64,000 nt of DNA, from assembly GCF_005222835.1 (NCBI RefSeq), contig NZ_STGA01000010.1, positions 1 to 64,000 on the forward strand. The letters are read 5' to 3'. The position numbers and the translations under genes were made by a program. Position 1 is the first letter of the stretch. The number at the start of each line of letters is the position of its first letter. Below, in pieces: positions 16,683 to 25,924 of this stretch. The stretch comes from Rhizobium sp. FKY42 (GTDB lineage: Bacteria; Pseudomonadota; Alphaproteobacteria; Rhizobiales; Rhizobiaceae). The notes beneath the pieces are model-generated. The model was not told the DNA's origin. It saw only the letters and a program-made list of their open reading frames with translations, and did not search any database.

Positions 16683-18068
16683 TTAGCGGATCGTGAGGGT
16701 GCCCTTGTGATCGATGCCGAGGCCCGCAACACCGGGACTGGCGGCGAAGACATCGATCGGATGGAGAATGTAGAGCCAGGGCGGATTGCGGTGCAGCCGG
16801 GCCAGGCAACGCGCATAGGCCTCTTCGCGCGCCGCATCATCTACTGCCTGATTGGCGGCAGCAATAAGCTGCTCCGTCTCGGCATCGTCATAACCCTGCC
16901 ACCAGACCGCCTGCGGCACGCTGGAGATCTTGTCGTTGAGGATGCGATAGGTGCTGTGCGGCGATGAATCGAAGATGGCCATATCGCCAATCTCCTTACG
17001 GCCGATCTGGCGGGCATATTCAGGCCGATCCAGCTCCGTCTCCACCTCGACCTTCAAACCGACAGCCTCCAGCGAGGCGGCGACAAAACGGCTGATGTCA
17101 GGCGCCCGCTCTGGCATGAAGGTCGGCGTGCGCAGATGCACAACGCCATCGATATCCACCGTATCCAGCAGTCGACGCGCCTTTTCCGGATCATAGGCAA
17201 TTGGTGACAGACCTGCCTTCGCAGCCCCCAGATGAAACGGGCTGACGATGGTTGCGGAAGGCACGGCGAGTCCGTGAAAGATGTCTGCAGCGATGGCTGC
17301 CGTATCAACCGCATGATTGGCGGCAAGGCGGGCGCTCTCGTGACGGAATATGCCTTCCCGGCAGTTGAGATAATACATGACGGAAAGCGTGTTGACGGCC
17401 TTTCCCCACTGGAAGCGGGGATCCATCTCCAACCGGTGTTCCACCCGTTCCAGATTGAGCGCTGCATCGACAGTCCCGGCATTTAGCTGATCGAGCCGCG
17501 CTTCGGCGCTCTTGCAGGCCGTGGCCAGAATTTGATGCGGGCCTTGAGCCAGTGGCATGCGTTCCAGAACCGCTGTCTTGCCGGCCTCGAACTCCGCCAC
17601 GCGGTAACGCCCCGTCCCGAGGATCGGGCGTCCTGCGGCATCGCGCCGGCAGATGTAGAATTCGGAGAAGATGTCGAGGATATCAGCGATCGGATACGGA
17701 TTGCGGACCTCGACAATGCGCGACGAAGCGGCACCGATCGCGGCATCCTTGAGATACCGCGCGTAGGACCATTTCATCCCGAAGGTGTCGACCGCCTGCA
17801 GGATCCCGTCGATGAACTCCAGAATATCGGCAGCGACGCAGGGCTTGCCATCATGAAAGGTCGCGTCCTCCCGGATTACGAACTGCCATTGGCATCCGTC
17901 CGGCGAATGCGTCCAGCTTTCAAACAGGGCTGGCCTCACAAAACCATTGTCCCAGCGCAGAAGCGGCTCGTACACCAGATTTTTCAGGGTCAGAACGCTG
18001 GTATCGTCCGTCACGCGATCCGGCGGCAGAAAGTCGATCTTTTCCAGCGTGATGCGCAGTTTCGTCAT
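16683..18068 (-). CDS. Family-5 peptide/nickel-type solute-binding protein without signal peptide
   Basis: 461 residues matching the DppA/OppA family: TLKNLVYEPLLRWDNG, FVIREDATFHDGKPCVAADI and GTGRYRVAEFEAGKTAVL. The choice of ATG 18068 gives MTKLRITLEKIDFLPP with no signal peptide; even the longer frame from 18134 lacks a hydrophobic export segment. A binding protein without export signal is odd and suggests an intracellular ligand sensor or a lost secretion signal. It follows the DppC-type permease by 10 nt and is the second binding protein of the operon. Confidence 0.8.
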   Translation of the reverse strand: MTKLRITLEKIDFLPPDRVTDDTSVLTLKNLVYEPLLRWDNGFVRPALFESWTHSPDGCQWQFVIREDATFHDGKPCVAADILEFIDGILQAVDTFGMKWSYARYLKDAAIGAASSRIVEVRNPYPIADILDIFSEFYICRRDAAGRPILGTGRYRVAEFEAGKTAVLERMPLAQGPHQILATACKSAEARLDQLNAGTVDAALNLERVEHRLEMDPRFQWGKAVNTLSVMYYLNCREGIFRHESARLAANHAVDTAAIAADIFHGLAVPSATIVSPFHLGAAKAGLSPIAYDPEKARRLLDTVDIDGVVHLRTPTFMPERAPDISRFVAASLEAVGLKVEVETELDRPEYARQIGRKEIGDMAIFDSSPHSTYRILNDKISSVPQAVWWQGYDDAETEQLIAAANQAVDDAAREEAYARCLARLHRNPPWLYILHPIDVFAASPGVAGLGIDHKGTLTIR

Positions 18069-18078
18069 GGGTAATGGT

Positions 18079-18918
18079 CTATTCCAGTTCGCTGCGGCGG
18101 CGCGGATTGAACCAGTCCGCAAGCGAATCGCCAATCAGGTTGAAGGATAGAACGGCGAGCAGGATCGCCATTCCGGGCGCCAGCACCACCCAGGCGGCAC
18201 CGCGGACATATTGAAGATTGGCCGAAACATCGGCCCCCCACTCTGCCATGGGCGGCTGTGCGCCAAGCCCGAGAAAACCAAGACTTGCCGTCTGGAGAAT
18301 GGCGCTGCCCAGAGCAAGTGTCGACTGCACCAGAAGCGGGCCAAGTCCGTTGACGAAGATGTAGCGCAGCAGAATGCGATGGCTTGGCAGCCCCAGCGAT
18401 ATGGCGGCTTCGACATAGGGCTTGACCGAAATGCTCAGCGCCTGACTGCGCGCCACGCGGGCAAACTGCGGCGCAAGCGTGATCGCAACTGCCAGCATGG
18501 CGTTCTGCAAGCTCGGCCCAAAAGCCGCCGAAAGCGCAATGGCAAGCACCAGCGCCGGAAAGGCAAGAATGGCATCGACAATGCGCATGATGAGATTGTC
18601 CAGCCAGCCACCGGCAAAGCCGGCAAGCATTCCAAAAAATACACCGACGGCAAAGGCGATTGCCACGACGCCGACCCCGATCGCCAGCGTGGCCCGCCCC
18701 CCATACATGATGCGTGTCAGAACATCGCGTCCAAAAGCATCCGTGCCAAGCCAATGATCGAGACTCGGTGCGGCGAGCTTGTGGAGAATATCGAGCTTGG
18801 TGGGAGAATAGCCCGTGAGGGACGGACCAATGGTAATGAGGCCGATCAGAGCCACGAGGATGACAAGTCCAACGACAGCAAGCGTATTGCGGCGCAGGAA
18901 AAGCACGACGTCCTTCAT
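18079..18918 (-). CDS. ABC transporter permease, DppC type
   Basis: 279 residues, inner membrane, about six transmembrane segments. It shows the family order: an N-terminal helix (LAVVGLVILVALIGLITIG), HWLGTDAFGRDVLTRIMYGGR, and the EAA loop EAAISLGLPSHRILLRYIF that docks the ATPase. ATG 18918 lies 4 nt after the upstream permease stop, with GGGGTGAG as a plausible RBS. It forms a heterodimer with the DppB-type permease. Confidence 0.9.
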   Translation of the reverse strand: MKDVVLFLRRNTLAVVGLVILVALIGLITIGPSLTGYSPTKLDILHKLAAPSLDHWLGTDAFGRDVLTRIMYGGRATLAIGVGVVAIAFAVGVFFGMLAGFAGGWLDNLIMRIVDAILAFPALVLAIALSAAFGPSLQNAMLAVAITLAPQFARVARSQALSISVKPYVEAAISLGLPSHRILLRYIFVNGLGPLLVQSTLALGSAILQTASLGFLGLGAQPPMAEWGADVSANLQYVRGAAWVVLAPGMAILLAVLSFNLIGDSLADWFNPRRRSELE

Positions 18919-18922
18919 CGTC

Positions 18923-19933
18923 TCACCCCATCTTCCGGCGAATGCGCGGATCGAGAATGCCGTAAAGCACATCGACGATGATGGAGGTCAGCACGAACAG
19001 CAGCGCGAAGACCAGCGTGGTCCCCTGAATGACCGGATAGTCGCGGTTCTTGATGGCCTCGAACATGTACCGTCCAATTCCGGGCCAGGCGAAGATCGTC
19101 TCCGTCAGGATCGCCCCGCCCAGCATTTCCGCAAATTTGAGGCCGATGATGGTAACCGCTGGCAGAAGTGAATTTCTAAGGCCATGGTTCAGCACCACCT
19201 GCCGATTGCGTAGCCCCTTCGCCTTGGCCGTACGAATGAAATCCTCGCCCATCACATCCATCATCGTGTTGCGTACGAAGCGACCGAGCGTTGCCGCGAG
19301 AAAGGCAGCAAGGACGGCGGTGGGGAGGATGAGATGCTGGACGGCGCTCAGCGCTCCCTGCACATTGCCCGTGAGCAACCCATCAAGAATGACAAAGCCT
19401 GTCACGTGTTCGATTGGCAGATAGGGGCTCACTCGCCCGGATACCGGCAACCAGCCGAGACTGGTGGCAAAGATCAACTGCAAGATAAGCGCCAGAAGGA
19501 AAGCGGGCATAGACACGCCGATGAGGGAGACGAGGCGGGTCACATGGTCGAACATCGAGTTCGGGCGGACCGCTGACAGGACGCCGATCGGGATTCCGAC
19601 GATGACAGCCACGATAACAGCCAGAACCGAAAGCTCGATCGTAGCAGGCAGGCGCTGCAGGATCTCCGTGGCGACCGGCTGCCCGGTCTTGAGCGAATAG
19701 CCGAAATCACCAACGAAAAGCCCCAGGACATAATGGTAGAACTGCAGGATCACCGGCTGGTCGAGGTTCAACTGGGCACGCAGAGCCTCGATCTGATCCT
19801 GCGTCGCACCGGGCCCCAGAAGAGTGGTTGCGGGATCGCCGGGAATGATCCGCACCAGCGAAAAGACGATGACGAGGACGATACACATGACCGGTATCAA
19901 AGCGATCAGGCGGCGTATGATGAAACTCGCCAT
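18923..19933 (-). CDS. ABC transporter permease, DppB type
   Basis: 336 residues starting MASFIIRRLIALIPVMCIVLVIVF, the typical first transmembrane helix. RIIPGDPA, GDFGYSLKTGQPV and an EAA-like loop (RTAKAKGLRNRQVVLNHGLRNSLLP) are all present. It carries the periplasm-facing docking loop for the binding protein. The operon encodes no ATP-binding subunit, so ATPases must come from another locus. Confidence 0.92.
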   Translation of the reverse strand: MASFIIRRLIALIPVMCIVLVIVFSLVRIIPGDPATTLLGPGATQDQIEALRAQLNLDQPVILQFYHYVLGLFVGDFGYSLKTGQPVATEILQRLPATIELSVLAVIVAVIVGIPIGVLSAVRPNSMFDHVTRLVSLIGVSMPAFLLALILQLIFATSLGWLPVSGRVSPYLPIEHVTGFVILDGLLTGNVQGALSAVQHLILPTAVLAAFLAATLGRFVRNTMMDVMGEDFIRTAKAKGLRNRQVVLNHGLRNSLLPAVTIIGLKFAEMLGGAILTETIFAWPGIGRYMFEAIKNRDYPVIQGTTLVFALLFVLTSIIVDVLYGILDPRIRRKMG

Positions 19934-20042
19934 GTCTGGCTCTCACTCTTTTCCTGCGGGCCGCCATAATGCCTGACGAGTATCAAGGTGCCGCATAGGG
20001 TTTGCGTCGGCAACCTGATGGTCGCCGACGCCCGATAGCATC

Positions 20043-21605
20043 CTACTTCTTGGAGACCGACCAGTATTCGTTGAGCGGCGGAGCGCTGTTGACCACCAGC
20101 CCCTCGACATTGGCACGGGCAAAGACGATCAGCTTCGGGCTGAACAGGTAGGCACCGGGAACGCGCTTGGCGATTTCTTCCTGGATGGTGAAATAGAGCT
20201 GCTTGCGCACCTCCATGTCCGGCGTCTGCTGCGCTTTCAAAATCAGGTCGTCGAGCGCCTTGTCCTGCGGCATCCGGAAGGTCATGGCCGTGTTGGCGAG
20301 CGAAGAGAGGTAACCGATGGTGATATGCGCATCGGGATCGTTATACCACGGCTGGCGGCCATCCAGCGCCACGTCGAACTGACCAGAGGTCTGAAGCGTC
20401 CGGAGTGCCGGGAACTCGGTCTGCTCGATCGTGGCATTGATGCCGATATCCGCCAGATTGGCCTGAACGAAGGTTGCTACCGCACCCCAGAGCGGCCCCT
20501 GGAAGCTGTAGAGTTTCAGGTTCAGCGAAGAGGGCTTGATGCCTGCTTCTGCAAGCAGCTTCTTGGCAAGCTCGGGATCGTATTTCGGAGCGAGTTCCTT
20601 CATCTTCGGATTGAAGGCCCAGCTGTTGGATGTCAGCGGTCCGTACACCCGCTCGGCCGTTCCGCCGAAGACACCCTGAAGCAGACCATCGTAATCAATG
20701 GCGTGGGCGATGGCCTGGCGGGCTTTCAGGTTAGAGAAGGGACCGTCGGTCTTGCTGTTGTTGAACTCCAGCTGGCGGATGATCTGGCTGGATGCCTCCA
20801 GCACCTTCAAATCCTTGTTGGCCTTCAGCGCCTCGATGTCCTGAGCTGCAATGGCCGATAGCTGGCCCTGCTGCTGCACGATATCGACGCCGCCTCCTTC
20901 CAATTCGAGGCGCCGCGTAGAGGCATCCGGAATGACGCGGTAGATGATCTGCGACAGCTTTGGCGCGCCGCGGAAATAGTTCGGGTTTGCCTCAAGCACA
21001 ACATTGGTATCGGCCTGTGCGCTCTTGAAGGCAAAGGGGCCGGTTCCGACCGGGTTGGAGGCAAACTTGTCACCGTATTTTGCAACGGCGGCGGGACTGA
21101 CAATGGCCGCTTGCGGCTGCGCCAGAATGGAAAGGAAGGCCGGATAGGCGGCAGACAGCGTAATCTTGAGTTCCGTTGGCGAGACGACAGTGATCTCCTT
21201 GATGAGATCGAACGTGGCCTTAACGTAGGGATTGGTGGCCTTTGTGCGCTCCAGCGAAAACTTGACTGCCGCTGCATCAAAGGCGGTTCCATCCTGGAAT
21301 TTAACGCCCTCGCGCAGCCTGAAGTCGAAGACCTTGCCGTCATCGGACACGGTCCAGCTCTTGGCAAGGCGCCCCTCGAGAACCTTGAAGTCCGGCGCCG
21401 TCCAGGCAACCAGCGTGTCGAAGACGTTGAGAATGATCTCACTGCCGATCGGCTCGGCCTTGTTCGTGCCCGGCTCCAGCGCAACCGGATCCGAAGGCAC
21501 CGCCACCACAAGCGTTTTCAGTTTTGCATCGGCCTGTGCGAATGCTGCCGAACCGAGCAGTGGCAAGACTGCCGCCGCCACTACAATCCCATTCCAGATC
21601 TTCAT
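20043..21605 (-). CDS. Periplasmic family-5 solute-binding protein
   Basis: 520 residues with a clear Sec signal peptide (MKIWNGIVVAAAVLPLLGSAAFAQ, cleavage likely after AFA) and the DppA/OppA fold: ILNVFDTLVAW, FRLREGVKFQDGTAFDAAAVKFSLER and GTGPFAF. It captures a peptide-like, opine or small cyclic ligand for the downstream permeases. The gene is first of the leftward operon, about 110 nt before dppB. A TATATTACGAAATATA near-palindrome at 21674-21689, just upstream, is shared with neighbouring promoters. The amidohydrolase and racemase next door suggest a hydantoin- or ureide-type ligand (inference). Confidence 0.92.
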   Translation of the reverse strand: MKIWNGIVVAAAVLPLLGSAAFAQADAKLKTLVVAVPSDPVALEPGTNKAEPIGSEIILNVFDTLVAWTAPDFKVLEGRLAKSWTVSDDGKVFDFRLREGVKFQDGTAFDAAAVKFSLERTKATNPYVKATFDLIKEITVVSPTELKITLSAAYPAFLSILAQPQAAIVSPAAVAKYGDKFASNPVGTGPFAFKSAQADTNVVLEANPNYFRGAPKLSQIIYRVIPDASTRRLELEGGGVDIVQQQGQLSAIAAQDIEALKANKDLKVLEASSQIIRQLEFNNSKTDGPFSNLKARQAIAHAIDYDGLLQGVFGGTAERVYGPLTSNSWAFNPKMKELAPKYDPELAKKLLAEAGIKPSSLNLKLYSFQGPLWGAVATFVQANLADIGINATIEQTEFPALRTLQTSGQFDVALDGRQPWYNDPDAHITIGYLSSLANTAMTFRMPQDKALDDLILKAQQTPDMEVRKQLYFTIQEEIAKRVPGAYLFSPKLIVFARANVEGLVVNSAPPLNEYWSVSKK

Positions 21606-21673
21606 TGGCTCACCCCTTCGTTTCGCCGATGGACAGACGCTTTGACGGCAGAAAGACCGTCGAGATCCAGTAG

Positions 21674-21689
21674 TATATTACGAAATATA
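21674..21689. promoter_or_regulatory. Near-palindromic operator upstream of the binding-protein operon
   Basis: TATATTACGAAATATA differs from a perfect palindrome at one base pair. It lies about 70 nt before the binding-protein start and matches the perfect 16-bp palindrome at 22869-22884 at all but one position. Confidence 0.6.
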
Positions 21690-21756
21690 TCATAATCGAC
21701 GACCGTGTAAAGCATGGATGGCGCAGATTTGACCATACTCGTAAGATGCCTAGATT

Positions 21757-22629
21757 TTACGCTGGATTGCCGTGCGGATACGCACCCACCACGACCGGAC
21801 GAGCCGGATCACTTACCCAAGCCGACCAGGAGCCCGGATACATCGCGGCCGAAATTCCGATAGAGGCAAGCGCCAGCACCGTATGCGCAGCCGACATTCC
21901 CGCCCCGCAGTAAACCCCGACAGGCTTCTGTCCATCGACCCCTAGCGCCGCATACATCTGCACCAGGGTGGCAGCATCCGTGAAGTTCCCATAGTCGGTG
22001 ACATTGTCGGGGGCTGGCGCACTGATGGCGCCGGGAATGTGTCCGCGCGGCGGCTGACCTTCGGCCACCGGCCCACCAATGTAATTCGGGCGTATGCGCG
22101 CATCGAGCAGCACTCCCTCCCGCACCAGCTGCACGGCATCGTCCGGCCCAAATTCCGGCATGTGGCCAGCACTCAGAACAATGTTGCTGGGAACCGGCTC
22201 GATGACCTCCGTCGTTGTCGGCAAGCCGGCTGAAATCCAGGCAGGCAATCCGCCATCCAGCACCCGCACATCGGGCAACCCGGCCCATTTGAGCACCCAC
22301 CAGGCGCGTGCAGCCGTCATACTGCGGTCGGCATCATAGATAACCACCGGACGCTCGGCCAGCAACCCCCAGGCTCTGGCGCGCGCCTGCAGCGCATCGA
22401 TCTTCGGCAGGGGGCGCTGCCCCTCCTGTGCGGATGCAGGCGACTGGAAATCTTCATAGGCTTCGGTATCGATTGCGCCGGGAATTCTCTGGCCCGTAAA
22501 CGATGGCCGTCCGGTATAGGGATTGATCGACTGTACCGCGAGAACGCTCACCTCCTCGCCACGACGCTGACGCTCGTAGAGTTGGTGCGGTGTAAGCAGA
22601 ACGCTGCTGCGAATCTCATTCGGTGTCAT
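21757..22629 (-). CDS. Sulfurtransferase (tandem rhodanese)
   Basis: 290 residues with two rhodanese domains. The first is degenerate; the second carries the persulfide Cys in VGVYCGAGMSAAHTVLAL, near residue 240. CGAGMSA resembles the CGSGxTA loop of thiosulfate/3-mercaptopyruvate sulfurtransferases. EAYEDFQSP and RPNYIGGPV are family-like. Its position between the importer operon and the amidohydrolase operon, and an upstream operator-like palindrome, suggest co-regulation. ATG 22629 is chosen; an in-frame start at 22650 adds seven residues. Confidence 0.85.
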   Translation of the reverse strand: MTPNEIRSSVLLTPHQLYERQRRGEEVSVLAVQSINPYTGRPSFTGQRIPGAIDTEAYEDFQSPASAQEGQRPLPKIDALQARARAWGLLAERPVVIYDADRSMTAARAWWVLKWAGLPDVRVLDGGLPAWISAGLPTTTEVIEPVPSNIVLSAGHMPEFGPDDAVQLVREGVLLDARIRPNYIGGPVAEGQPPRGHIPGAISAPAPDNVTDYGNFTDAATLVQMYAALGVDGQKPVGVYCGAGMSAAHTVLALASIGISAAMYPGSWSAWVSDPARPVVVGAYPHGNPA

Positions 22630-22730
22630 TCGCCCACTTGCCCCCCTCAACCCTGTCGTCGCCTAACTTGTTCTGCCGCACTGCATCATAATCCTATATG
22701 CGAGCACGCTGAAAGACTTGGCATATAAAA

Positions 22731-22750
22731 AATATATTACCTAGTATATT
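22731..22750. promoter_or_regulatory. Operator-like repeat upstream of the sulfurtransferase
   Basis: AATATATTACCTAGTATATT contains AATATA/TATATT arms and shares TATATTAC and CCTAGTAT with the site at 22869-22890. It is about 100 nt upstream of the sulfurtransferase start. Confidence 0.55.
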
Positions 22751-22868
22751 AGAAATTTTTTGCTTGACCCGAGCCGTGCTGAAATCCTCCGGCCAGCGCG
22801 TCCGGTGAGAACCCTGCGGATTTCCGTTAGCGGGTCATCCATCCGCTTTGACACCAAATCATCTGTAA

Positions 22869-22884
22869 TATATTACGTAATATA
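22869..22884. promoter_or_regulatory. Perfect 16-bp palindrome upstream of the racemase operon
   Basis: TATATTACGTAATATA is a perfect palindrome 20 nt before the racemase start and is followed by CCTAGTAT. A site this close to the start suggests repression. The size resembles GntR-family operators. No matching regulator is encoded nearby. Confidence 0.7.
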
Positions 22885-22904
22885 CCTAGTATGGAGAATC
22901 CGAC

Positions 22905-23579
22905 GTGCACCACGGGAGTGAAAGCTTGCCCACTATTCTGGTCATCAATCCCAACAGTTCGGTTTCGGTTACGCAATCCATGCAGACCTGTCTCGTACCC
23001 TTGAAGGCGTCCACGGCCCACGATATCCAATGTATCGAGCTTCCAAAGTCGCCGCCCGGCATCGAAACCGACACCCATGTGGCCGAAGTCATCCCCAACA
23101 TTCTGGACGCTGTCGCTAGCAGCGATGCCAATGCCTTCGTCCTTGCGTGCTTTTCGGATCCGGGGATTGACCGCGTGCGGGCTGCAACCACCAAGCCGGT
23201 GCTCGGGATTGCAGAATCGGCCTATCTGACGGCTCTTTCACTAGGTCGCCGCTTCGGCATCATTTCGCTGGGGCCGTCCTCCATTGCGAGGCACCTGCGC
23301 TATCTCGAGGCCTTGCACCTGCAACATCGTCTGGCCGCAGACCGCTCGATAAACATGACAGTCGCCCAGTTGATGGCGACCGATGTCGTGGAAACCGTTG
23401 CCCGGACGGCACGCCTGTTGCGGGATGAGGACGGGGCTGACGTCATCATTCTCGGATGCGCCGGCCTTGGGTCCTACCGCGCGAAGCTGCAGGAAACGCT
23501 TGGCATTCCGGTCATCGATCCGGTGCAGGCGGGCGTGGCGCTTGCGGCCAACCATCTTGATCTCTCCTACAGAAGGTAA
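22905..23579 (+). CDS. Asp/Glu/hydantoin racemase family protein
   Basis: 224 residues. Both catalytic cysteines of the family are seen: LACFSDPG near residue 83 and ILGCAGLG near 187. The VINPNSS opening is typical of hydantoin racemases. Such enzymes interconvert enantiomers by two-base Cys catalysis; maleate isomerases and allantoin racemases are relatives. GTG 22905 has GGAGAA at a good distance. It is 5 nt from the amidohydrolase gene, so the pair probably act as hydantoin/allantoin-type racemase plus ring-opening enzyme. Confidence 0.87.
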   Translation: MHHGSESLPTILVINPNSSVSVTQSMQTCLVPLKASTAHDIQCIELPKSPPGIETDTHVAEVIPNILDAVASSDANAFVLACFSDPGIDRVRAATTKPVLGIAESAYLTALSLGRRFGIISLGPSSIARHLRYLEALHLQHRLAADRSINMTVAQLMATDVVETVARTARLLRDEDGADVIILGCAGLGSYRAKLQETLGIPVIDPVQAGVALAANHLDLSYRR

Positions 23580-23584
23580 CACCC

Positions 23585-24949
23585 ATGGGTTTCGATCTCA
23601 TCCTGCGTGGAACCGCGGTCCTTCCCGATGGCCCTCTGGAAAATGCCTGGATCGCCATCTCCGCAGGCGCAATTGCGGCCATCGGCACCGGTGAGCCGCC
23701 ATCAGGCACAAAGGTCCATGATTGCGGCGACGAGCTGATCCTGCCCGGCATTATTGACGGCCAGACACATGCCTGCAGCTATGGCGGACTGCCCGGCATC
23801 CGCTCCACCACGCGTTCGGCCATCGCCGGTGGCGTCACCACCATCGTCGACATGCCCTATGACAATCCGGCACCTCTCAATGACCTGCAAAGGCTGAAGG
23901 AGAAAATCGAAGCCATCGAGCAGCATGCCCATGCCCATGTGGCGCTCTATGGAACCGTTCTGCCCGGCCAATCGATGGAGGATGTCGCGCCCCTGATCGA
24001 CGGTGGCGTTGTTGCCTTCAAGATTTCGACCTTCGAAAGCAGCCCGACCCGATTTCCACGCATATCGTCGGACCAGATATTGCGTCTTTTCCATGCCCTC
24101 GCCGATAGCCCGCTGCCGCTGGGTGTCCACAACGAGGACCAGGAGATCGTGCGCGCCTATATTGCAGCGGCAAAAGCTGCCGGACAGAACGGCATACAGG
24201 CCCATTCGGCCAGCCGCCCTCCTGCCGCCGAGCTTGCGGCGACGGCACAGTTTCTGGAGCTTGGTGCCTCAGCCGGTGCTCATGCCCATATCGTTCACCT
24301 GACCACAGCGCGCGGCTTCCAGCTGGTTGATAACTATCTGGCAGACGGCTTCCGCGCGACAGGCGAGCTTTGCGTTCACTACCTGTGGTTCGATCCGGAG
24401 CGCGATGGCAAGGAACTGGGTGCCCGCATGAAGGTCAATCCCCCCATTCGCCCCGGCCAGATCGAGCCCTTGTGGGAGGAAGTCGTATCTGGCCGCGTTG
24501 CCTTCGTCAGTTCGGACCATTCCAGCTGGCCGATCGACAACAAGTTCACAGACTCCATCTTCGATGCCGGTGCGGGCGTTCCAGGCCTCGAGACACTGTT
24601 GCCTGCCTTCTACACCGCCGCCGATGAACGCGGCTTTGACGCCGCGGCAATGACCGTGGAACAACTGTGTGAACGGCCAGCAAAGTTCTTTGGTCTTTGG
24701 CCGCAGAAGGGGGCGATCCGGATTGGATCGGATGCGGATCTGACCGTCGTCAGCCGGACGCCACAGATCTGGAATGCGCAAAACGCCCATGATGACCTGA
24801 ACTGGAGCCCGTTCGACGGTCGTCGCTTCAACATCACCGTGAGCCGGACCTATCTGTCAGGCGAACTCGCCTTCGACGGACAAAACATTCTCAACCAGCC
24901 CGGCGACGGACACTATGTGCGCCGCGGTCAATCCCATTGGTTCGAATAG
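23585..24949 (+). CDS. Allantoinase/dihydropyrimidinase-like cyclic amidohydrolase
   Basis: 454 residues of the amidohydrolase TIM barrel with a flanking beta-sandwich. The strand-1 motif reads GIIDGQTHA where most relatives have HxH, so one metal ligand is Gln. The bridging Lys is probably in VAFKISTF, later ligands are GVHNED and HIVHLT, and the catalytic Asp is in SSDHSSW. The C-terminal GSDADLTVV is typical. The family hydrolyses cyclic amides such as hydantoins, allantoin and dihydropyrimidines. It is flanked by a racemase (5 nt) and a DHDPS-like gene (11 nt) in one operon. Confidence 0.87.
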   Translation: MGFDLILRGTAVLPDGPLENAWIAISAGAIAAIGTGEPPSGTKVHDCGDELILPGIIDGQTHACSYGGLPGIRSTTRSAIAGGVTTIVDMPYDNPAPLNDLQRLKEKIEAIEQHAHAHVALYGTVLPGQSMEDVAPLIDGGVVAFKISTFESSPTRFPRISSDQILRLFHALADSPLPLGVHNEDQEIVRAYIAAAKAAGQNGIQAHSASRPPAAELAATAQFLELGASAGAHAHIVHLTTARGFQLVDNYLADGFRATGELCVHYLWFDPERDGKELGARMKVNPPIRPGQIEPLWEEVVSGRVAFVSSDHSSWPIDNKFTDSIFDAGAGVPGLETLLPAFYTAADERGFDAAAMTVEQLCERPAKFFGLWPQKGAIRIGSDADLTVVSRTPQIWNAQNAHDDLNWSPFDGRRFNITVSRTYLSGELAFDGQNILNQPGDGHYVRRGQSHWFE

Positions 24950-24960
24950 GAAATTTTTCG

Positions 24961-25887
24961 ATGGCATACATCACGTCAAGCTCCGGAGGCGTTTTCGTCA
25001 TCGCCGTGACGCCGTTCTTGGAAACAGGTGCGCTCGATCACGACAGCATCGATCGCATGGTCGATTTCTACGCGGGAAAAGGTGCCGACGGGCTGACCAT
25101 TCTGGGAATGATGGGGGAGGCACCGAAGCTCACACAGGCAGAATCGATCGAGGTCACGCGGAAAACTTTGGCGCGCGCGGGTGATATGCCCGTCGTCGTG
25201 GGTGTGTCTGCACCCGGTCTCGCCGCCCTTGGCGAATTGACCCGCGCCGTGATGGATCTGGGTGCCGCTGGCGTCATGGTTGCGCCGCCCTCTTCGCTGC
25301 GCACGGACGAGCAGATCATCGGCTATTACCGGAACGTCGTGGAGACAGTCGGAAAAGACGTTCCGGTGGTGCTTCAGGACTTCCCGCTTTCGACCGGCGT
25401 GCAGATTTCCACGAAGACTCTTCGTGTCATCTTCGAAGCCCATTCCAGCATCGTCATGCTGAAGCACGAGGACTGGCCGGGGCTGCAGAAGATCTCGGAT
25501 CTGCGTCAGGCCGAGACGGAAGGCAGCCGCCGTGTCTCGATCTTGTGCGGAAATGCCGGTGCCTTCCTGCCGGAAGAAATGCGCCGTGGTGCCGACGGCG
25601 CCATGACGGGCTTTGCCTATCCGGAAATGATGGCGGACGTCGTGCGCCTCAGCAATGAAGGCAGGTATGAAGCGGCGCAGGATGTGTTCGACGCTTACCT
25701 GCCTCTCGTCCGCTATGAACAGCAGCCGGGTATCGGTCTCGCGGTCCGCAAATATGTTCTTGCCAAACGCGGCGCAATTGCAAGCGCTGCCCAGCGCAGG
25801 CCGGGTGCAGGCCTGAATGCTGCGGCCATCGCCGAAATCGAAATGCTGATCGCGCGGCAGACCCGAAGGCTCGGAGCCCTTGCTTAA
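24961..25887 (+). CDS. Dihydrodipicolinate synthase/N-acetylneuraminate lyase family protein
   Basis: 308 residues, class I aldolase TIM barrel. The Schiff-base Lys is in IVMLKHEDW (about 168) and the substrate-carboxylate loop is GMMGEAPKL. The YNxP catalytic Tyr of true DapA is replaced by QDFP, arguing against lysine synthesis and for an aldolase, lyase or hydratase of another 2-oxo acid. ATG 24961 begins directly after the amidohydrolase gene. Its operon position suggests it acts on the ring-opened product. Confidence 0.85.
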   Translation: MAYITSSSGGVFVIAVTPFLETGALDHDSIDRMVDFYAGKGADGLTILGMMGEAPKLTQAESIEVTRKTLARAGDMPVVVGVSAPGLAALGELTRAVMDLGAAGVMVAPPSSLRTDEQIIGYYRNVVETVGKDVPVVLQDFPLSTGVQISTKTLRVIFEAHSSIVMLKHEDWPGLQKISDLRQAETEGSRRVSILCGNAGAFLPEEMRRGADGAMTGFAYPEMMADVVRLSNEGRYEAAQDVFDAYLPLVRYEQQPGIGLAVRKYVLAKRGAIASAAQRRPGAGLNAAAIAEIEMLIARQTRRLGALA

Positions 25888-25924
25888 GACCGTGCGGTCC
25901 GAGCATGTTTCGACATTGCCGTTT

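Noticed and set aside
24961..25887. dapA, dihydrodipicolinate synthase
   Set aside because: The catalytic Tyr region YNxP is replaced by QDFP and the operon is not for lysine synthesis.
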